A stretch of 64,000 bases of DNA from Shewanella maritima (GCF_004295345.1 NZ_CP036200.1:1612001-1676000), one strand, 5' to 3'. Positions 27,730 through 37,554 are shown, counted from the first letter of the stretch. Notes: generated by a model from the letters alone, not told the origin. Numbers and translations are program-made.

Positions 27730-28257
27730 TTAGTTAACTTGCGGTGCAACCGTTTTATTAAACCAGTTTTTTAGCATTACGGTCTCATACTGAAACGGCT
27801 TGTGATTACGGTTGCGAACATTGTTCATAAAGGTCATATCAACCAACTTTTCGTCGCCTGCAACAACCACTTTATCGCCTTCTAAAACTTGGTAGGTAAA
27901 GGTCATGCGTGGCGGATATAAGTCTTTGATAATGCGTAAGTCACCCGTTGTTGCACCAAATGTTGGACGCATATCACCAGCAAGGTCGAGGTTACTTACT
28001 TGCATCTCAAGCTTTTGGTTTGGTTTAAGCGTTTTAGTGACTTCTTTGTCCAGATTTTTAGTCAAAGTTTCAAATAAACGCGCTTCAAAGCGTGATTGTC
28101 TCTCGTTAGAGGTTTTTATATCTCTAAACTTTTTCGGATTTTGCCATTCAATTTTAACCACACCAACTTCAGTGATTGGATCTTGGGTTTCAGTATCATC
28201 AGCCATCACTGAAGTACTTAAAAATACACTGGCAAGGATTAAGGTATAAAATCTCAT
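27730..28257 (-). CDS. DUF3016 family exported protein
   Basis: 175 residues, signal peptide 1-19 (cleavage SVMA before DD). The mature part matches the DUF3016 pattern, with VKIEWQNPKKFRDI, VSNLDLAGDMRP and LRIIKDLYPPRMTFTYQVL. Function unknown; probably periplasmic. SD AAGGAG before the ATG. Confidence 0.85.
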   Translation of the reverse strand: MRFYTLILASVFLSTSVMADDTETQDPITEVGVVKIEWQNPKKFRDIKTSNERQSRFEARLFETLTKNLDKEVTKTLKPNQKLEMQVSNLDLAGDMRPTFGATTGDLRIIKDLYPPRMTFTYQVLEGDKVVVAGDEKLVDMTFMNNVRNRNHKPFQYETVMLKNWFNKTVAPQVN

Positions 28258-28787
28258 GTCATGCTCCTTAAATGTTAAACAAAGGTCAGGTTAATCAAAG
28301 TGGCATTTAATACGGCAATAAACTTCGCCTACACCGCTTTGATGGAATAACTATACAAAACTTAACCTGTACGTTGGCTTAATGCCAAAGCAATAAATTT
28401 TGTGTGCTACTGACTCAATTAATAATGTGCACATTTACTCGCTAACTAACATGAGCGACTCATCACTTGTATAAGCTACTTAGCATTTATATAAGGTACG
28501 TAGCGTTTAAATAAGCTATATAGCGTTCATACAAGGTACGTAGCGTTTAAATAAGCTATATAGCGTTTATACAAGGTACGTAGCACTTTCTAAACCTCAA
28601 TCTTCTCCACCTATCGTACTAACTAATAGTAACTATCAAGCAAACAACCAGGTTAAGAATACCGTTCAGTAACCGTTCAAGTTGGCGGTGATATTATAGC
28701 CACAACTTAAAGCATCAACCTTTAATATCAACACACGTAAAAGGGACGAACGTCGTGAATTCATAAACTTATTGTGGAGTCAGGCAT
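28258..28787. other. Intergenic region carrying a 20-bp repeat array
   Basis: 530 bases between divergent genes. Apart from the repeat array at 28468-28587 it is AT-rich with no ORF. The promoter of the small exported-protein gene should lie between the array and 28788. Confidence 0.7.
28468..28587. repeat. Six tandem 20-bp repeats with alternating sequence
   Basis: Six exact 20-base units, each shaped like TATACAAGGTACGTAGCGTT. Units 3 and 5 are identical (TAAATAAGCTATATAGCGTT); units 2, 4 and 6 carry GGTACGTAGC; so two types alternate as a 40-base period. Each unit has a small dyad (GCTATATAGC, or the TACGTA core). The spacing is close to two helical turns, which places every dyad on the same face of the DNA. 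Confidence 0.85.
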
Positions 28788-29093
28788 ATGAAAACCTTAA
28801 CTACTCGTTTAAACATTGTCGTTATCACCAGCATGCTTTTACTTGGTGCTAGCTTAATCAATCCAGCCCTTGCAGCGCCAAAACATGCAAGCGCGACATC
28901 AGAGCAAGTGATTGCCGCTCAACTGGAGCGTATTGAGCAGAAGCAGCTAGTAAGCGAAATGGAATACGAAGCGCAAATCGAAGCAGAGTTTGAAAGCCAG
29001 TTAGCCAAAGCTGATCGTAAATTTGTTAGTGAGCAATGTAAGCAGTACGGCTTAAAGTTCGACAAACTATCAGGCACTTGCCTAGTTGAATAA
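28788..29093 (+). CDS. Small exported protein, unknown
   Basis: 101 residues, signal peptide 1-29 (cleavage PALA before APKH). The mature part of about 70 residues is a charged helix (EQVIAAQLERIEQKQLVSEM, AQIEAEFESQ) ending with two Cys (SEQCKQYGL, SGTCLVE) likely joined in the periplasm. No family recognised. Downstream of the 20-bp repeat array, which may control it. Terminator follows. Confidence 0.72.
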   Translation: MKTLTTRLNIVVITSMLLLGASLINPALAAPKHASATSEQVIAAQLERIEQKQLVSEMEYEAQIEAEFESQLAKADRKFVSEQCKQYGLKFDKLSGTCLVE

Positions 29094-29138
29094 CGATTAG
29101 AGATTAGCTTTTAGCACTAAAGCTAATTTGAGCAAACA

Positions 29139-29171
29139 AAAAAACGCTAAGCCCAAAGCTTAGCGTTTTTT
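29139..29171. terminator. Bidirectional terminator
   Basis: AAAACGCTAAGC / GCTTAGCGTTTT stem with CCAAA loop, flanked by A and T runs, between convergent genes. Confidence 0.9.
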
Positions 29172-29196
29172 GTTTATCTGCGTTATTACAACGATA

Positions 29197-29706
29197 CTAA
29201 AAAGGAAATAGGTTACTCAATTTAGGGTAAGCCTTGCGTAGAAACTTTGGCTTATTATTAAACTTTTTGCCCGCAGGAGTGTGGCTGCCAGACGGCACAA
29301 AAGGTAACTCCTCTCCGGTTCTGTCCTCGTACACCTGCCCCGCCATCAAATCGTAATCTTCAACAAAGGGGTAAGCGTAATCATCAACCTTAGGCCAGTC
29401 TGCAATATCAGCAAGGTTGTCAGGATTAGCCACAATATCGTTAAACGCCTGCTCACCTAGCGAAATTAAAAAGCATTGAAACTCAGTAAAGGCATGCTCA
29501 GAGTCACAACCCGTCACCACGTAGGCCGCGCCCCATAAATCCCAGGTGTAGCTTTTACGTAGCAATTGGCCAAACATTTTGTCAAACGCCTTTAAGCTAT
29601 CGCTATCGAGTGCTAACAGTTGTTGTTTAAGTGCAGCACCGCACTCATCAGAAGATTGCGTCGCATGCGTACGTGTCACGAGAGCCCAAAATTGCGCTTC
29701 TGTCAT
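29197..29706 (-). CDS. DUF4240 family protein
   Basis: 169 residues, soluble. The DUF4240 pattern is clear: AQFWALV at the N-terminus, LRKSYTWDLWGAAYVVTGCD, FTEFQCFLISLGEQAFNDIV and NPDNLADI. Function unknown; relatives are found in many bacteria. Divergent from the membrane protein gene starting at 29776. Confidence 0.82.
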   Translation of the reverse strand: MTEAQFWALVTRTHATQSSDECGAALKQQLLALDSDSLKAFDKMFGQLLRKSYTWDLWGAAYVVTGCDSEHAFTEFQCFLISLGEQAFNDIVANPDNLADIADWPKVDDYAYPFVEDYDLMAGQVYEDRTGEELPFVPSGSHTPAGKKFNNKPKFLRKAYPKLSNLFPF

Positions 29707-29775
29707 TTGCTAAAACTTACCCAAATCAAAATGAATACGGTATTCTACAGCAAAAATAACAACAAGAGAGCGACT

Positions 29776-30177
29776 ATGCCCTTCCGCCTGCGTGTACTTT
29801 TTATCATTTATGTTCTAGTTGCCATTGGTTGTCTATGGCGCGCTGTCACTTTCAACGCCTTTGACCTGCTTACTGTTGGGGTATTTCCTGTACTGGTTGG
29901 CCTTTGGTATCAAAGTAAATGGGCTCATGTAGTGCTATACGTCTACATCAGTTTGCAAAGCCTTGGGGTTATAGCCATGTCTGTAGTCGCGCTCATCGCC
30001 CTGCAAATCACCCCTGAAGATGTAAAACTTGAGTTTCAAGGCAGCAATATTCCACTCATCCCGCTAGCGATTGGCTTATATAGTTTAGTGATATTCCAAT
30101 GGTGGGTAGCGTTAAGCAAGGTTAGCAAAAAGTATCTAGCAAATGATAAATCTAAACTGCCCGAGGTTCACCCGTAA
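29776..30177 (+). CDS. Small integral membrane protein, unknown
   Basis: 133 residues with four hydrophobic segments (VLFIIYVLVAIGCLW, LLTVGVFPVLVGLWY, VYISLQSLGVIAMSVVALIA, LIPLAIGLYSLVIFQWWVAL). The start is ATG 29776 with GAGAG upstream; the longer ORF would overlap the divergent DUF4240 gene. No family recognised. Confidence 0.68.
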   Translation: MPFRLRVLFIIYVLVAIGCLWRAVTFNAFDLLTVGVFPVLVGLWYQSKWAHVVLYVYISLQSLGVIAMSVVALIALQITPEDVKLEFQGSNIPLIPLAIGLYSLVIFQWWVALSKVSKKYLANDKSKLPEVHP

Positions 30178-30284
30178 ATATTAGCTGGCAGAAATCATAA
30201 CAATAGTGTCACCAAGATAACTACAAACCCGCTATAGCTTGCGCTATAGTGCCCGAAATTTAGACTAATTTAGGCCCTGAGACT

Positions 30285-31082
30285 ATGCATCAACTTTCGC
30301 CAAGCGAATTATCTATTTTGTTACTCGAGCCATCTGAGACTCAAAGAAAAATCATCATAAACCGTCTCAGAAAAGAAGGGGTTAGCCACATTGAAACGGC
30401 GGCAACCTTGGCAGAAGCTACCGCGAGTATCACTAAACACAAACCTGATTTAATTGCCAGTGCGCTGCACTTTAGTGACGGCGAGGCGACCGAGTTACTT
30501 AGATTTATTAAACAAGACCCAGAGTTTCAAGATATTCAGTTCATGTTGGTTTCAAGTGAATGCCGCCGCGAGCAACTTGAAGTATTTCGCCAATCAGGTG
30601 TTGTGGCGATTCTCCCCAAACCATTTAACGCGGATCACCTAGCAACAGCACTGAACTCGACCATTGATTTGATCTCCAATGAAGAGCTTGATCTGAGCCA
30701 CTTTGACGTGCACAACCTACGTGTACTCGTGGTCGACGATAGTCGCATGGCGCGTAACGTAATTAAACGAACGATTACTAACTTGGGTATTCAGCTAATT
30801 ACTGAAGCAGAAGACGGCCAAGAGGCAATCAACTTGATGCAAGCGTCGATGTTTGATTTGGTCATCACTGACTACAATATGCCAAGTGTCGATGGCTTGG
30901 AGCTGACACAATATATCCGCCAGCAGTCTCAGCAATCTCACGTACCCATTTTAATGGTGTCATCAGAAGCTAACGACGCTCACTTAAGTAATGTGTCTAG
31001 TGCTGGCGTGAACGCTTTATGCGACAAACCATTCGAACCTAAGCTGGTCAAACAAATCTTGTATCAGCTATTAGAAGACTAA
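30285..31082 (+). CDS. Double-receiver response regulator (first receiver degenerate)
   Basis: 265 residues with two CheY-like receivers and no output domain. The first (about 10-130) lacks the phospho-Asp: the beta-3 end reads DLIASALHFSDG, with Ser59 in its place, though the Lys (112, LPKPF) is kept. The second (about 145-265) is canonical: acidic pair Asp151-Asp152, phospho-Asp196 in VITDYNMPSVDG, and Lys in CDKPF. Such tandem proteins can act as phosphate sinks or adaptors. No kinase lies beside it. Confidence 0.85.
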   Translation: MHQLSPSELSILLLEPSETQRKIIINRLRKEGVSHIETAATLAEATASITKHKPDLIASALHFSDGEATELLRFIKQDPEFQDIQFMLVSSECRREQLEVFRQSGVVAILPKPFNADHLATALNSTIDLISNEELDLSHFDVHNLRVLVVDDSRMARNVIKRTITNLGIQLITEAEDGQEAINLMQASMFDLVITDYNMPSVDGLELTQYIRQQSQQSHVPILMVSSEANDAHLSNVSSAGVNALCDKPFEPKLVKQILYQLLED

Positions 31083-31134
31083 CCCAGAGCAAAGGTGACT
31101 AGTCGATCACAATTTTAACTTTTAGTTGGCCCGC

Positions 31135-31158
31135 AAATCCCGCCCTAGTGCGGGATTT
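31135..31158 (+). terminator. Hairpin after the double-receiver gene
   Basis: AAATCCCGC / GCGGGATTT stem with CCTAGT loop; the T run is short. Confidence 0.6.
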
Positions 31159-31246
31159 CTACGTAAAAGTACTTTTAATGGGCGAATTGTTATGGCATGT
31201 TAATCAAGTTTTAACAATATCCCTATGGAAAGCAGAGACGATTACA

Positions 31247-31519
31247 ATGAACAAAAGTGAATTAATTGCCAAGATGGCTGAAAGCGCTGACTTAACAAAA
31301 GCAGAAGCAGGCCGTGCACTAAAATCTTTCGAAGAAGCAGTAACTGAAGCGATGAAAAACGGTGAGAAAATCTCAATCGTTGGCTTTGGTTCTTTTGAAA
31401 CCACTGAGCGTGCAGCACGTACAGGTCGCAACCCACAATCGGGTAAAGAAATCCAAATCCCAGCGGCAACTGTACCTAAGTTCAAAGCGGGTAAAGCATT
31501 AAAAGATAGCGTTAACTAA
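31247..31519 (+). CDS. HU-family nucleoid DNA-binding protein
   Basis: 90 residues, the standard HU length. The N-terminus [20 protein letters not shown] and the DNA-binding arm [20 protein letters not shown] with [15 protein letters not shown] are typical of HU beta/alpha. HU dimers bend and compact DNA. The start is ATG 31247; the ORF is open further upstream but the HU family starts here. The core segment [18 protein letters not shown] differs from E. coli HupA and HupB, so it may be an additional paralog, and no symbol is assigned. Confidence 0.92.
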   Translation: MNKSELIAKMAESADLTKAEAGRALKSFEEAVTEAMKNGEKISIVGFGSFETTERAARTGRNPQSGKEIQIPAATVPKFKAGKALKDSVN

Positions 31520-31543
31520 AATAACTAACGGTGTCTAATAACT

Positions 31544-31571
31544 AAACCTCCCAAACGGGAGGTTTATTTTT
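31544..31571 (+). terminator. Intrinsic terminator of the HU gene
   Basis: AAACCTCCC / GGGAGGTTT stem with AAAC loop, followed by ATTTTTG. Confidence 0.88.
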
Positions 31572-31808
31572 GCCTCAAAATTGCGCACACACATCTCCTC
31601 CAGCCCATTTTTTGCACAATACAAGTGCACAGCATGCTCAATAAAGTAGCAACAACTAATGCGCATCAAATCATTTGACTAGCTAAACGCCTGTTTTGAA
31701 TAGATATTCATATTTGGCACAGTTTTAGCTAATTCCATTCAAATATCGAGCATGAACGCTATGACCTAAACACTAGTGTTCATCACAATAAAACTTGAGG
31801 GGATGACA

Positions 31809-32501
31809 ATGAAAAAATCACTAATTCAAGCTGTTGCGCTATCTTCAGGACTGTTACTTACTGCAAGTGCTAGTGCAGAAGTAACGGGTAATGTTGGTGC
31901 AGTATCTGAATACTTATGGCGTGGTGTTGCGCAATCAAATGGTGCAGCAGTGCAAGGTGGCGTCGACTATGCTCACGACTCAGGTTTTTATCTAGGTACC
32001 TGGGCGTCAAATGTTGATTTTGGCGATGGTACTAGCTACGAGTTAGATATTTATGCTGGCTTCGGTGGCAATATTACTGAAGATTTATCTTGGGATATTA
32101 ACTATCTGTATTATGGCTATCCAGATGCGCCAGGCAGCATCGACTTTGGTGAAGTCACTGTCGGTTTCGCTTGGAAAGGCTTTGATGCGTCTTACTCGCA
32201 TACCATTCATGGTGGTGACGACATCGCCGCAGACCCACTTGATTCGAAAGACATGATGTACGCGCAAGCTAACTACAGCCATGCATTAACTGAAAAGTTA
32301 ACCCTAGGCCTGCACTATGGTTACTCAAAAGGTGATGTGATCACTAGCTGGTATGGCACTGATAGCTACTCTGAATACAATGTTTCGTTATCAACTGCCA
32401 CAGATTTTGGTGACATCAGCTTTATGGTGTCAAAAACTGATTTAGACGATGATGACGCTCGCTTAGTTGTTGGTTACTCATACGGCTTCAATATGCTGTA
32501 A
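31809..32501 (+). CDS. TorF-family putative outer-membrane porin
   Basis: 230 residues, signal peptide 1-22 (cleavage ASAS before AEV). It follows the TorF-type pattern: VTGNVGAVSEYLWRGVAQS at the mature N-terminus, repeated beta strands (GFYLGTWASNVDFGDG, YELDIYAGFGG, WDINYLYYGYP), and an amphipathic C-terminal strand. The start is ATG 31809 with GAGGGG 6 bases upstream; the upstream ATGs overlap that SD. Role in transport is unproven for the family. Confidence 0.88.
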   Translation: MKKSLIQAVALSSGLLLTASASAEVTGNVGAVSEYLWRGVAQSNGAAVQGGVDYAHDSGFYLGTWASNVDFGDGTSYELDIYAGFGGNITEDLSWDINYLYYGYPDAPGSIDFGEVTVGFAWKGFDASYSHTIHGGDDIAADPLDSKDMMYAQANYSHALTEKLTLGLHYGYSKGDVITSWYGTDSYSEYNVSLSTATDFGDISFMVSKTDLDDDDARLVVGYSYGFNML

Positions 32502-32522
32502 ATAGACTCTGCCGTTAAAAAT

Positions 32523-32550
32523 AGCGCTGCCCTAGGGCGGCGCTTTTTTG
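32523..32550 (+). terminator. Intrinsic terminator of the TorF-like gene
   Basis: AGCGCTGCCC / GGGCGGCGCT hairpin, one mismatch, followed by TTTTTT. Confidence 0.85.
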
Positions 32551-32688
32551 TGGAAATTCGATTTATGACAATTTAAAGATCTGCCTTACGACACTTTAGC
32601 AAGTTCTCAATTAGCTGCTAAGCTGAAAATAACGCGATGGTTATCCATCTGCTGAGTACCTAGACCCTCCCTGTTAAAGGAGATCTTT

Positions 32689-32862
32689 ATGGCGAATCTA
32701 ACAGAGCACGTTCCTAACGACACTGAACTAGAGGAAATGGCAAAACCGCGTAATGTGAAAAAAGCCCAAGCACTTGAACATAAACGCGCAGTACGCAGAA
32801 AGCTTGATGACTATTTAGAAGATGCGCAGCTGCGCAGGGATATTGAAGATGACTTTATGTAA
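32689..32862 (+). CDS. Small charged protein (PA3496-like)
   Basis: 57 residues, highly charged and helical (EEMAKPRNVKKAQ, HKRAVRRKLDDYLEDAQLRR). It has the best SD in its neighbourhood (AAAGGAG, 7 bases before ATG) and is followed at once by a strong terminator, so it is a real gene. The Arg-rich helix followed by an acidic LDDYLED segment recalls the PA3496 family of short putative envelope-integrity proteins; this is by eye only. Confidence 0.72.
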   Translation: MANLTEHVPNDTELEEMAKPRNVKKAQALEHKRAVRRKLDDYLEDAQLRRDIEDDFM

Positions 32863-32870
32863 CCCAAACT

Positions 32871-32910
32871 AAAAAGGCCCTTTACCAACCAAGAGTAAAG
32901 GGCCTTTTTC
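32871..32910. terminator. Bidirectional terminator
   Basis: AAAAAGGCCCTTTAC / GTAAAGGGCCTTTTT, a 15-bp perfect stem, between the small + gene and the AGCS symporter gene (-). Confidence 0.93.
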
Positions 32911-32949
32911 TGTCTGCTCGTTAAAGCGCGAATGCCTAAAATTTAGAGG

Positions 32950-34287
32950 TTATTGCTGCTTAGCAAAATACTCGCGCGTTAGCTTAAACACGACTGGGCT
33001 TAACAATAACAGCGCAACCAGGTTAGGTAGTGCCATCATGGCATTCAAGGTATCAGCCAATAACCAGATAAACTCCAACGAACTCACAGCCCCCACCGGC
33101 ACCACAATAGTCCAAATAAATCTAAATGGCTTCAGGGCTTTATCACCAAACAGGTACTGAACGCATTTTTCACTGTAAAAGCTCCAACCTAGAATGGTAG
33201 TAAACGCGAATACAGCTAGAGAAATTGCTACAATATACTGACCGATTGGCATTGCTTGAGAGAACGCCATTGAGGTTAATGCTGCGCCATTTTCACCAGA
33301 GCTCCACACACCTGAAACCACAATCGCCAGACCGGTAATCGAACAAACAATAATGGTGTCGATAAACGTACCTAACATCGCCACTAAGCCTTGCTTGACA
33401 GGCTCTTTGGTTTGCGCAGCTGCGTGCGCAATTGGCGCACTACCAAGACCGGCTTCGTTTGAGAACACGCCGCGCGCCACACCAAAGCGAATTGCAGCCC
33501 AAACTGCTGCACCAGCGAAGCCACCTTGCGCGGCCACAGGGTTAAATGCAGATTCAATAATCAATCCAAATGCTGCAGGGATCTTATCTGCAAACACCAC
33601 CAATACCATTAAACCAGCAGTGATATAAAACAAGGCCATCAATGGCACCAACTTACCTGCGACCACAGCGATACGCTTAATACCGCCCATCAGCACAGCG
33701 CCTACAAGTACCATCAAGGTAACACCCGTTACCCAGGTCGGTACGCCAAAACTTGACTGCATCGCATCGGCAACTGAATTGGTTTGCACCGTATTACCAA
33801 TACCAAAGCCGGCAAAAGCGCCAAATAAGGCAAATGCAGTACCCAACCATGTCCACTTACTGCTTAGACCGTTTTTGATATAGTACATAGGGCCACCGAT
33901 ATGGTTGCCATTGCCGTCAGTTTCACGAAACTTCACCGCGAGCACAGCCTCAGCAAACTTGGTCGCCATACCCACTAACGCAGTGCACCACATCCAAAAT
34001 AAAGCACCAGGACCACCTAAAGCAATCGCTGTCGCAACACCAGCAATATTACCTGTACCTATGGTTGCCGACAGTGATGTCATTAACGCATTAAACGGGC
34101 TTACATCGCCTTTGTCATCACTGCTTCGTCCCTGCCACAGCAGCTTAAAACCTGTACCTAACTTCACAATTGGCATCAACTTCAAACCAATCGATAAGAA
34201 TAGCCCGACACCCAAAATCATGACTAGCATGGGAACGCCCCATACAATGCCATTAATGGTGTTGACTATTTCAGTGACCATATCCAT
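32950..34287 (-). CDS. Sodium:alanine/glycine symporter (AGCS family)
   Basis: 445 residues, about 11 membrane spans. Family signature SATIGTGNIAGVATAIALGG, GALFWMWCTALVGMATKFAE, and GGPMYYIKNGL. AGCS proteins import alanine or glycine driven by sodium, at the inner membrane. SD AGAGG 7 bases before ATG. It appears monocistronic. Exact substrate cannot be told from sequence. Confidence 0.93.
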   Translation of the reverse strand: MDMVTEIVNTINGIVWGVPMLVMILGVGLFLSIGLKLMPIVKLGTGFKLLWQGRSSDDKGDVSPFNALMTSLSATIGTGNIAGVATAIALGGPGALFWMWCTALVGMATKFAEAVLAVKFRETDGNGNHIGGPMYYIKNGLSSKWTWLGTAFALFGAFAGFGIGNTVQTNSVADAMQSSFGVPTWVTGVTLMVLVGAVLMGGIKRIAVVAGKLVPLMALFYITAGLMVLVVFADKIPAAFGLIIESAFNPVAAQGGFAGAAVWAAIRFGVARGVFSNEAGLGSAPIAHAAAQTKEPVKQGLVAMLGTFIDTIIVCSITGLAIVVSGVWSSGENGAALTSMAFSQAMPIGQYIVAISLAVFAFTTILGWSFYSEKCVQYLFGDKALKPFRFIWTIVVPVGAVSSLEFIWLLADTLNAMMALPNLVALLLLSPVVFKLTREYFAKQQ

Positions 34288-34683
34288 GCAAAACCTCTTT
34301 CACGCTTGTTATTTGAATTGTTATTGTTAACCCGAGGTCGGGCTATATTCGGCCACCATACACTGCGTCGCTTATGTGCGACTTAATAATTAGCGCAGAC
34401 GTACCTTGTTGATTGCAAATACCACTAGCTCTAAGGCCAGTTTTGGTAATTTTGTAGATTACCGTGATTAAACCGAAACACGCAACAACCCGAAACAAGT
34501 TAACCAAAAAAATGGCGCACTTCTCATAAAATCAGCCAAATGCGGCGAGTTTATTGTTCGATATTTAACACGACACCAATATCATGCTATCTGTAATCAT
34601 CGACAACAGCGCTAAACATGCTGTTAATCTGGATAGCTAACATTTATCACGAGCCTTTGAAGCAAAAAATTTCGAGCACTGAC
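34288..34683. other. Divergent intergenic region
   Basis: 396 bases between the AGCS gene and a GNAT gene. I looked for a glycine-riboswitch-like leader in front of the symporter and saw none; only a weak hairpin (CCCGAGGTCGGG near 34331) is visible. Confidence 0.5.
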
Positions 34684-35097
34684 ATGAACATCGAACTAAT
34701 AGAAGACAACCACAATGCCGTATTTTCTGAACTCATTAGCGGTTTAAAACGTCACAGAACAGAGCACATGGGACCAGAGGAGCCACTACCACTAGGGTTA
34801 ACAATCAAGGATACACAAGACAAGGTTATCGGCGGCATAGGCGGGCGCACTATCTACCGGAACTGGCTAATCGAAGTTTTATGGATAGATGATAGCCTGC
34901 GCGGCCAAGGCTATGGACGTAAACTAATTGAGCAGGCAGAAGAGTTAGCTAAGCAGCGCGGCTGCGTGGTAGCCCAACTTGATACCCTTGAGTTTCAAGC
35001 CGCTGACTTTTATCAAAAAATGGGATTCGAGGTTGTCGGCACTGTGCCCGCATTTGAAGGTAGTCCCGCCCGTTACTTTATGTTGAAGCACTTTTAA
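34684..35097 (+). CDS. GNAT-family N-acetyltransferase
   Basis: 137 residues. Acetyl-CoA-binding motif LRGQGYGRKLIEQAEELAKQ, preceded by the strand IEVLWIDDSLRG, and a C-terminal FYQKMGFEVVGTVPAFEG. Acceptor unknown. The start is ATG 34684 (MNIELIEDNH); the longest ORF begins at a non-family upstream CTG. SD is weak. Confidence 0.87.
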   Translation: MNIELIEDNHNAVFSELISGLKRHRTEHMGPEEPLPLGLTIKDTQDKVIGGIGGRTIYRNWLIEVLWIDDSLRGQGYGRKLIEQAEELAKQRGCVVAQLDTLEFQAADFYQKMGFEVVGTVPAFEGSPARYFMLKHF

Positions 35098-35129
35098 ATA
35101 TGGTTGACCTGAGCTAAGGGGCATAAAAA

Positions 35130-35148
35130 GGGACACCAAATGTGTCCC
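35130..35148 (-). terminator. Terminator of the SRPBCC gene
   Basis: GGGACAC / GTGTCCC with CAAAT loop, followed by TTTTT on the minus strand. Confidence 0.75.
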
Positions 35149-35176
35149 TAAATTCCTTGCTATCGACTAATCAGCG

Positions 35177-35710
35177 CTATTTTTCAACAACCACTTTTAG
35201 GTTATCGAGCCCAATCTGCAAGTCGTTGCCAATAATGGTTTCAAAATCCATAAACAAAAATAGCAGATTCATTGGGTAGTCCATATGACCGCTAAAACCC
35301 CAGGCAACTTTTGTTTGGCTACTGCCTAGTGCCTCAGTTGTCATATAAGCTGGTGACACTGACTCAAATGGGCTAATAAAACGCAGCTCGTAATCAATAC
35401 GTTTGCCCTCTTCAATGGCAATGATTTCTTGCTCGCCAACGCCCACATCTGGGTTTTCACTGGACCATGCAGAGACAAAGCCAGGCGTGCCATCTATGCC
35501 GCGATAGGTTTTCTCCATTGCAGGGTCCATTTGTGCCCATTTACTAAAATTGTCCTGATTCTTAAGCAAACGAACATAACTAAACACCTGTGGCAGCGAC
35601 TTATCAATCACAACCGAACGTTCTACAGAATAATCAGTTTTGACAAATAAGGCGACAATGAAAGGCAATGCGATAAACGCAGCAAGCACAATAGCAAGTT
35701 TCTTAAGCAT
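35177..35710 (-). CDS. SRPBCC-fold (START/polyketide cyclase-like) protein, membrane-anchored
   Basis: 177 residues. An N-terminal membrane anchor (LAIVLAAFIALPFIVALFV) is followed by an SRPBCC domain beginning YSVERSVVIDKSLPQVFSYV and including FSGHMDYPMNLLFLFMDFET near the end. These domains bind hydrophobic ligands; function unknown. It appears monocistronic. Confidence 0.84.
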   Translation of the reverse strand: MLKKLAIVLAAFIALPFIVALFVKTDYSVERSVVIDKSLPQVFSYVRLLKNQDNFSKWAQMDPAMEKTYRGIDGTPGFVSAWSSENPDVGVGEQEIIAIEEGKRIDYELRFISPFESVSPAYMTTEALGSSQTKVAWGFSGHMDYPMNLLFLFMDFETIIGNDLQIGLDNLKVVVEK

Positions 35711-35867
35711 AGTATTCTCGTTGTAGCGTTTAAGCAGAAAGCTAACTTACTCAAACAGTTAAGGAATACCTAAAAGTATAACGGCTCAAAAACTGCCAAC
35801 AACTGAAATTAACAAATAATTTACAACAGCGTGTGTTCAGCAAATATAAGGCTCTCGGTTAAATGCA

Positions 35868-36200
35868 TTATTTTGTGGATGATGGTTTAAACAAGCTGAC
35901 GTGTTGCCCGCCTGCCACTTCGGTTAACGAGCTAACTAACTCCGGATATTGCTCGGCGAGCTTAATACAACAGGCAGCACACACACATTGCTTGTCGGGC
36001 AAACTACTATTTGGATTATCGATAAGATAGCGCTCCACGAGCCTACCAATTGGTAATAGCTGAGGTTGTAAGTGGGATGGTTTGTTAGGCGAAGAAGACA
36101 TACACCAGCACTGACTGGACTCTTGCCCTAAAGCCATCGCACACTGATTATTGCCATGGCATAAAGGGCAGACATTACTGTTATTGGATAGCTCAGTCAT
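35868..36200 (-). CDS. Cysteine-rich CWC family protein
   Basis: 110 residues with the CWC arrangement: CPLCHGNNQCAMALG, CWCMS and CVCAACCIKLA, likely a zinc-binding small protein. Family function unknown. No signal peptide. It precedes no partner on its strand. Confidence 0.82.
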   Translation of the reverse strand: MTELSNNSNVCPLCHGNNQCAMALGQESSQCWCMSSSPNKPSHLQPQLLPIGRLVERYLIDNPNSSLPDKQCVCAACCIKLAEQYPELVSSLTEVAGGQHVSLFKPSSTK

Positions 36201-36300
36201 TAGCTTGTACTGTTTTCTTGGAAGATAAACCCTGACAGTATCAAGTTTAGCTCTCTATTCTCAACCTGAGCATACAAAACTATGAGCTCGTAACCCGATG

Positions 36301-36322
36301 CACGCCAGCATTTGCTGGTGTG
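36301..36322. repeat. Imperfect inverted repeat upstream of the CWC gene
   Basis: CACGCCAGCA (36301-36310) with TGCTGGTGTG (36313-36322), one G-T mismatch. It lies about 100 bases upstream of the CWC gene start; role unknown. Confidence 0.4.
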
Positions 36323-36354
36323 CCGGTATCACTGAGCTTATTTGCCAACCACAA

Positions 36355-36378
36355 AAAACGCGGCCTAAGCCGCGTTTA
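36355..36378 (-). terminator. Terminator of metF
   Basis: AAACGCGGC / GCCGCGTTT with CTAA loop, followed by a T run on the minus strand, 45 bases beyond the metF stop codon. Confidence 0.85.
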
Positions 36379-36421
36379 ATCATTATTTATCAAGCAGTGT
36401 ACTGCTTAACCTTAATGAGGG

Positions 36422-37333
<912 letters not shown>

Positions 37334-37405
37334 TTATGCATCTTAACGACTATCCAATAATAGCTATCAATAGTTAGCTAACATTATTGACTAACAAAAC
37401 CATCT

Positions 37406-37429
37406 AGCCGTTTGGACGTCTAAACGTCT
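37406..37429. promoter_or_regulatory. MetJ operator (met boxes) of metF
   Basis: Three adjacent 8-base boxes AGCCGTTT, GGACGTCT, AAACGTCT matching the met box consensus AGACGTCT in 5, 7 and 6 positions. MetJ with SAM binds such tandem boxes cooperatively. Confidence 0.8.
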
Positions 37430-37554
37430 CTATGGGTTACATACTAGATTAACTAGCATTGAAGTCAAGACAAAAAATCAGCATATGTGGCGATCGTTAA
37501 CTGAATTTTGCTCAATAGTAACTTGAGCCAAGTTCAAGATGATTTTCAGGCAAT

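Noticed and set aside
28468..28587. CRISPR array
   Set aside because: The 20-base units follow one another without spacers and no cas genes are present.
29620..29775. Upstream extension of the 29776-30177 membrane protein
   Set aside because: It would overlap the divergent DUF4240 gene; an ATG with an SD begins at 29776.
33353..34330. Two plus-strand ORFs antisense to the AGCS symporter
   Set aside because: They mirror the codon structure of a well-supported membrane transporter, have no SD and no family features.
34288..34500. Glycine riboswitch before the AGCS symporter
   Set aside because: None of the conserved glycine-aptamer motifs were seen on the relevant strand.
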